From NCBI GenBank assembly GCA_964512985.1, contig CAZELI010000054.1, positions 1-7,061 of the forward strand: 7,061 bases of DNA, in the 5' to 3' direction. The notes beneath the pieces are model-generated. The model saw nothing but the letters and a program-made list of their open reading frames with translations. It had not been told where the DNA came from and did no database searches. Below, in pieces: positions 5,365-7,061 of the stretch. The DNA comes from CAYPGT01 sp964512985 (GTDB lineage Bacteria > Cyanobacteriota > Vampirovibrionia > LMEP-6097). The position numbers and the translations under genes are program-made. Each line of letters begins with the position of its first letter. Position 1 is the first letter of the stretch.

Positions 5365-6629
5365 CTTATAAAACTCTCTCCCTGAATCTTAATCTGAGGA
5401 TCTTTAAGATTAAACCAGTCTAAAATCGTAGCACCCATATCCGCAAAAGTCTTGCGCGTACCAAGATCCTTTCCTTTAATATTCTTATTATAAAAAATTA
5501 TCGGCACATACTCTCTTGTATGGTCACTACCAGTAGAACACGGATCACAACCATGATCCGCTGATATCAGCAGAATATCATCCTCATTTAGACTTGCTAA
5601 TATTTCTGGAACTCTTGCATCTATTGCTTCAATAGCTCTTGTGAAACCTTCTGGATCACGTCTATGTCCATAATTAGAATCAGTCTCTACGAGGTTAATA
5701 AACAATATCTCCTTATCTGCTCGTGGAGCTTGTTTCAGAGCATTAATAAATTTATTCAGACCATCAGCATTATTATCAGTGTGAATATTCTCAGGGACAC
5801 CCACTCCCGCAAATATATCCTGTATCTTACCCAAGCCTACTACTCGTCCGCCTTCGTCTATAACGGTGTCTAAGACTGACCTAGAGTGTGGCAGTACTGA
5901 ATAATCATGTCGCTTATCTCCTAGTCGTACATACTTCATATCAGCAGCTTTAATTTCTTTGCCGTCATTGCGAGGAGCACTCGCAGAGTGCGACGTGGCA
6001 ATCCATTTTGGGTTTAACTGGAAGGGTCTAGCAATAATTCTTGCCACTTCGTGACTACCGCGCATGATTTCTCTTGCAAGCTTACACCACTCGTATTGTG
6101 TCTCTAGAGGAATACGCGCCACATCGCAAGCGATCTGCAAGACTGAATCTGCGCTAGTATAAATTATCGGATAGCCAGTGGCATTATGCTCATCACCAAG
6201 CTCATTAATAATCGTAGTACCGCTAGCAGTACAGTTCCCTAATATACCTTGAACACCAGTGACTTTCTTAAACGCCTCTAGGACTTCATCTGGAAAACCC
6301 TTCGGGTAATAAGGGAAAGCATTCTGCGCCTTAATTCCCATCATCTCCCAATGTCCCGTAATGGTATCCTTCGCTGCGTTAAGCTCTGCCATCTTGCCAT
6401 AAGAACCCTTCGGGCACTCCACTCGCTCCAGACCTGGTAATTCAATAATATTCGCGAGACCCAATTCTTGTAGATTCTTGAGTTTAATTCCACCAAGCTT
6501 CTCAGCTGCATACTTACAAGTAGTGTGAAGAGTATTAGACTCTGCGACTTCATCATAGTCCTTCCAATCGGGCATAGATCCTATCCCCAAAGCATCTATA
6601 ATCATTATTACGGCTCGTTTAGTCGTCAT
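5361..6629 (-). CDS. deoB: Phosphopentomutase DeoB with in-frame palindromic-repeat insertion, 422 aa
   Basis: DeoB is a cytoplasmic, manganese-dependent enzyme of the alkaline phosphatase superfamily that interconverts ribose or deoxyribose 1-phosphate and 5-phosphate, linking nucleoside breakdown to pentose phosphates. Visible motifs are the N-terminal metal Asp12 (IDALGIG); KDTITGHWE with the expected phospho-threonine Thr89; Asp317 and His322 (ETDSNYGHRRD); Asp358 and His359 (SADHG); and His370 (GSDHTREYVP). The spacings among the last five match those I recall for the Bacillus cereus enzyme. In the variable cap domain, between IARPF (199-203) and KRHDYS (239-244), there are 35 residues where B. 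cereus has about 11. The extra part includes WIATSHSASAPRNDG, encoded by the repeat at 5963-6005. The catalytic domain is intact, so the enzyme may still work. It is first in a pair with lpxI. No strong ribosome-binding site or promoter is seen before the ATG at 6627-6629. Confidence 0.96.
   Translation of the reverse strand: MTTKRAVIMIIDALGIGSMPDWKDYDEVAESNTLHTTCKYAAEKLGGIKLKNLQELGLANIIELPGLERVECPKGSYGKMAELNAAKDTITGHWEMMGIKAQNAFPYYPKGFPDEVLEAFKKVTGVQGILGNCTASGTTIINELGDEHNATGYPIIYTSADSVLQIACDVARIPLETQYEWCKLAREIMRGSHEVARIIARPFQLNPKWIATSHSASAPRNDGKEIKAADMKYVRLGDKRHDYSVLPHSRSVLDTVIDEGGRVVGLGKIQDIFAGVGVPENIHTDNNADGLNKFINALKQAPRADKEILFINLVETDSNYGHRRDPEGFTRAIEAIDARVPEILASLNEDDILLISADHGCDPCSTGSDHTREYVPIIFYNKNIKGKDLGTRKTFADMGATILDWFNLKDPQIKIQGESFIR
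5963..6005 (+). repeat. 43-bp palindromic element, copy 3, inside deoB
   Basis: The plus strand reads CGTC, ATTGC, GAGGAG, CACTC, loop GCA (5983-5985), GAGTG, CGACGT, G, GCAAT, CCA, matching the two copies near 4450 in layout and invariant blocks. It lies antisense to deoB and is translated in frame as WIATSHSASAPRND. Such insertions resemble Rickettsia palindromic elements. Five of its six reading frames contain no stop codon, so it can enter genes without breaking them. Confidence 0.88.
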
Positions 6630-6817
6630 TCAAAGAATAAGTATATCAAAGGCAACTTTATATCGCGCTATACAAATTAATTTGACGGAAATTTCTAAGG
6701 AATTTACTAAGATTTTTAATTCCTAGTTCAAGCATGTGATAATTTAGTTTATTGCGCTTTGAGCATTTATTACGATTTTACTTAACGAAGTTGAATCCTT
6801 CGATAAATATTGAGAGC
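6630..6817. other. Intergenic region between deoB and tRNA-Ile, no gene seen
   Basis: This AT-rich stretch has no credible open frame or known RNA fold. It must hold the deoB promoter (minus strand) and probably the tRNA-Ile promoter. TATACT near 6640 (minus strand) lacks a -35 partner, and TTAACG/TAAATA (6782-6809, plus strand, 16-base spacing) is only a weak candidate for tRNA-Ile. Confidence 0.4.
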
Positions 6818-6846
6818 GCAAAAAAGACCATTTAGGTCTTTTTCGC
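6818..6846. terminator. Bidirectional terminator-like hairpin just before tRNA-Ile
   Basis: AAAAAGACC (6821-6829) pairs with GGTCTTTTT (6835-6843) around the loop ATTTA, with two further pairs (GC/GC) beyond an A-C mismatch. A-run and T-run arms are typical of compact bidirectional intrinsic terminators. It ends two bases before the mature tRNA, so it could instead be a hairpin in the tRNA leader. Its right arm repeats the GGTCTTT of the tRNA acceptor strand (6850-6856). Confidence 0.5.
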
Positions 6847-6848
6847 TA

Positions 6849-6925
6849 GGGTCTTTAGCTCAGTTGGTTAGAGCGCGCGCTTGATAAGCGTGAGGTCCGG
6901 TGTTCAAGTCACCGAAGACCCACCA
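6849..6925 (+). tRNA. tRNA-Ile(GAU)
   Basis: This is a complete 77-base tRNA with encoded CCA. The acceptor stem is GGGTCTT/AAGACCC (7 bp) and the D stem is GCTC/GAGC. The anticodon arm is CGCGC-TTGATAA-GCGTG with one G-T pair and anticodon GAT at 6883-6885. The T arm is CGGTG-TTCAAGT-CACCG. It reads AUC and AUU isoleucine codons. In most bacteria this tRNA sits in the 16S-23S spacer; here deoB, not 16S rRNA, lies upstream, and no tRNA-Ala or 23S rRNA appears in the 136 bases after it. Confidence 0.98.
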
Positions 6926-6970
6926 TCTCTAGAAAATAAAAAATAGAAATAATTGCCCCTACATTATATT

Positions 6971-7000
6971 TTGATCCATTCAATTATGTTAAACTATCAT
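6971..7000 (+). promoter_or_regulatory. Possible promoter for a gene beyond the right edge
   Basis: TTGATC (6971-6976) and TATCAT (6995-7000) are spaced by 18 bases and match sigma70 boxes at four and five of six positions. The remaining 61 bases hold only a 13-codon frame from the ATG at 7003. The downstream gene, if any, is outside the window. Confidence 0.25.
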
Positions 7001-7061
7001 TTATGACACCTTATCAACTTTCAAAAGTAACTAATCTATACTGATTTTAGAGACTAGTGTT

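Noticed and set aside
5972..5997. Kink-turn in the 43-bp element
   Set aside because: Possible tandem A-G/G-A mismatches are present, but the three-base bulge and helix order of a kink-turn are not clearly met, so only the mismatches are noted.

Overview
The window is an AT-rich chromosomal stretch of a Gram-negative alphaproteobacterium, most likely an intracellular member of the Rickettsiales. The inference rests on four things: LpxI, the lipid A pathway hydrolase typical of alphaproteobacteria; a small palindromic repeat inserted in frame inside a housekeeping gene, as Rickettsia palindromic elements do; solitary tRNA genes, including a tRNA-Ile(GAU) with no 16S rRNA before it; and a mix of housekeeping genes with unrecognised small proteins. 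I cannot name the genus. No mobile element gene, CRISPR array, phage gene or rRNA is visible.

Left part (1-1800): a small unrecognised protein on the minus strand (47-310) with a good promoter and Shine-Dalgarno site; a strong intrinsic terminator (421-456) closing the next minus-strand gene; a predicted exported glycine-rich protein with an internal duplication (485-862); and, diverging from it, an unrecognised 245-residue protein (1049-1786).

Middle (1800-4520): a decayed copy of a tRNA-Val gene (1818-1889), a perfect 16-bp hairpin (1912-1946), and the intact tRNA-Val(UAC) on the minus strand (1973-2048). The tRNA is flanked by an inverted repeat that could pair leader with trailer in the precursor. 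Only 28 bp away, priA (primosomal helicase, 2077-4383) starts on the plus strand, so the two divergent promoters must overlap each other and the genes. The convergent gap between priA and lpxI is filled by two inverted copies of a 43-bp palindromic element.

Right part (4519-7061): deoB (phosphopentomutase) and lpxI form a minus-strand pair overlapping by 4 bases (ATGA). deoB carries a third copy of the 43-bp element inside its reading frame, giving an extra peptide in the variable domain but leaving all recognised metal and catalytic residues intact. A bidirectional terminator-like hairpin and tRNA-Ile(GAU) follow, and the last 136 bases hold no gene.

The most notable signal is the 43-bp repeat family. 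Its three copies have the same length, the same invariant internal segments and the same GNA triloop. Both of its helices differ in sequence between copies yet stay fully paired, which suggests that the folded structure is what is conserved. Two copies form a REPIN-like inverted pair and one sits inside a protein.
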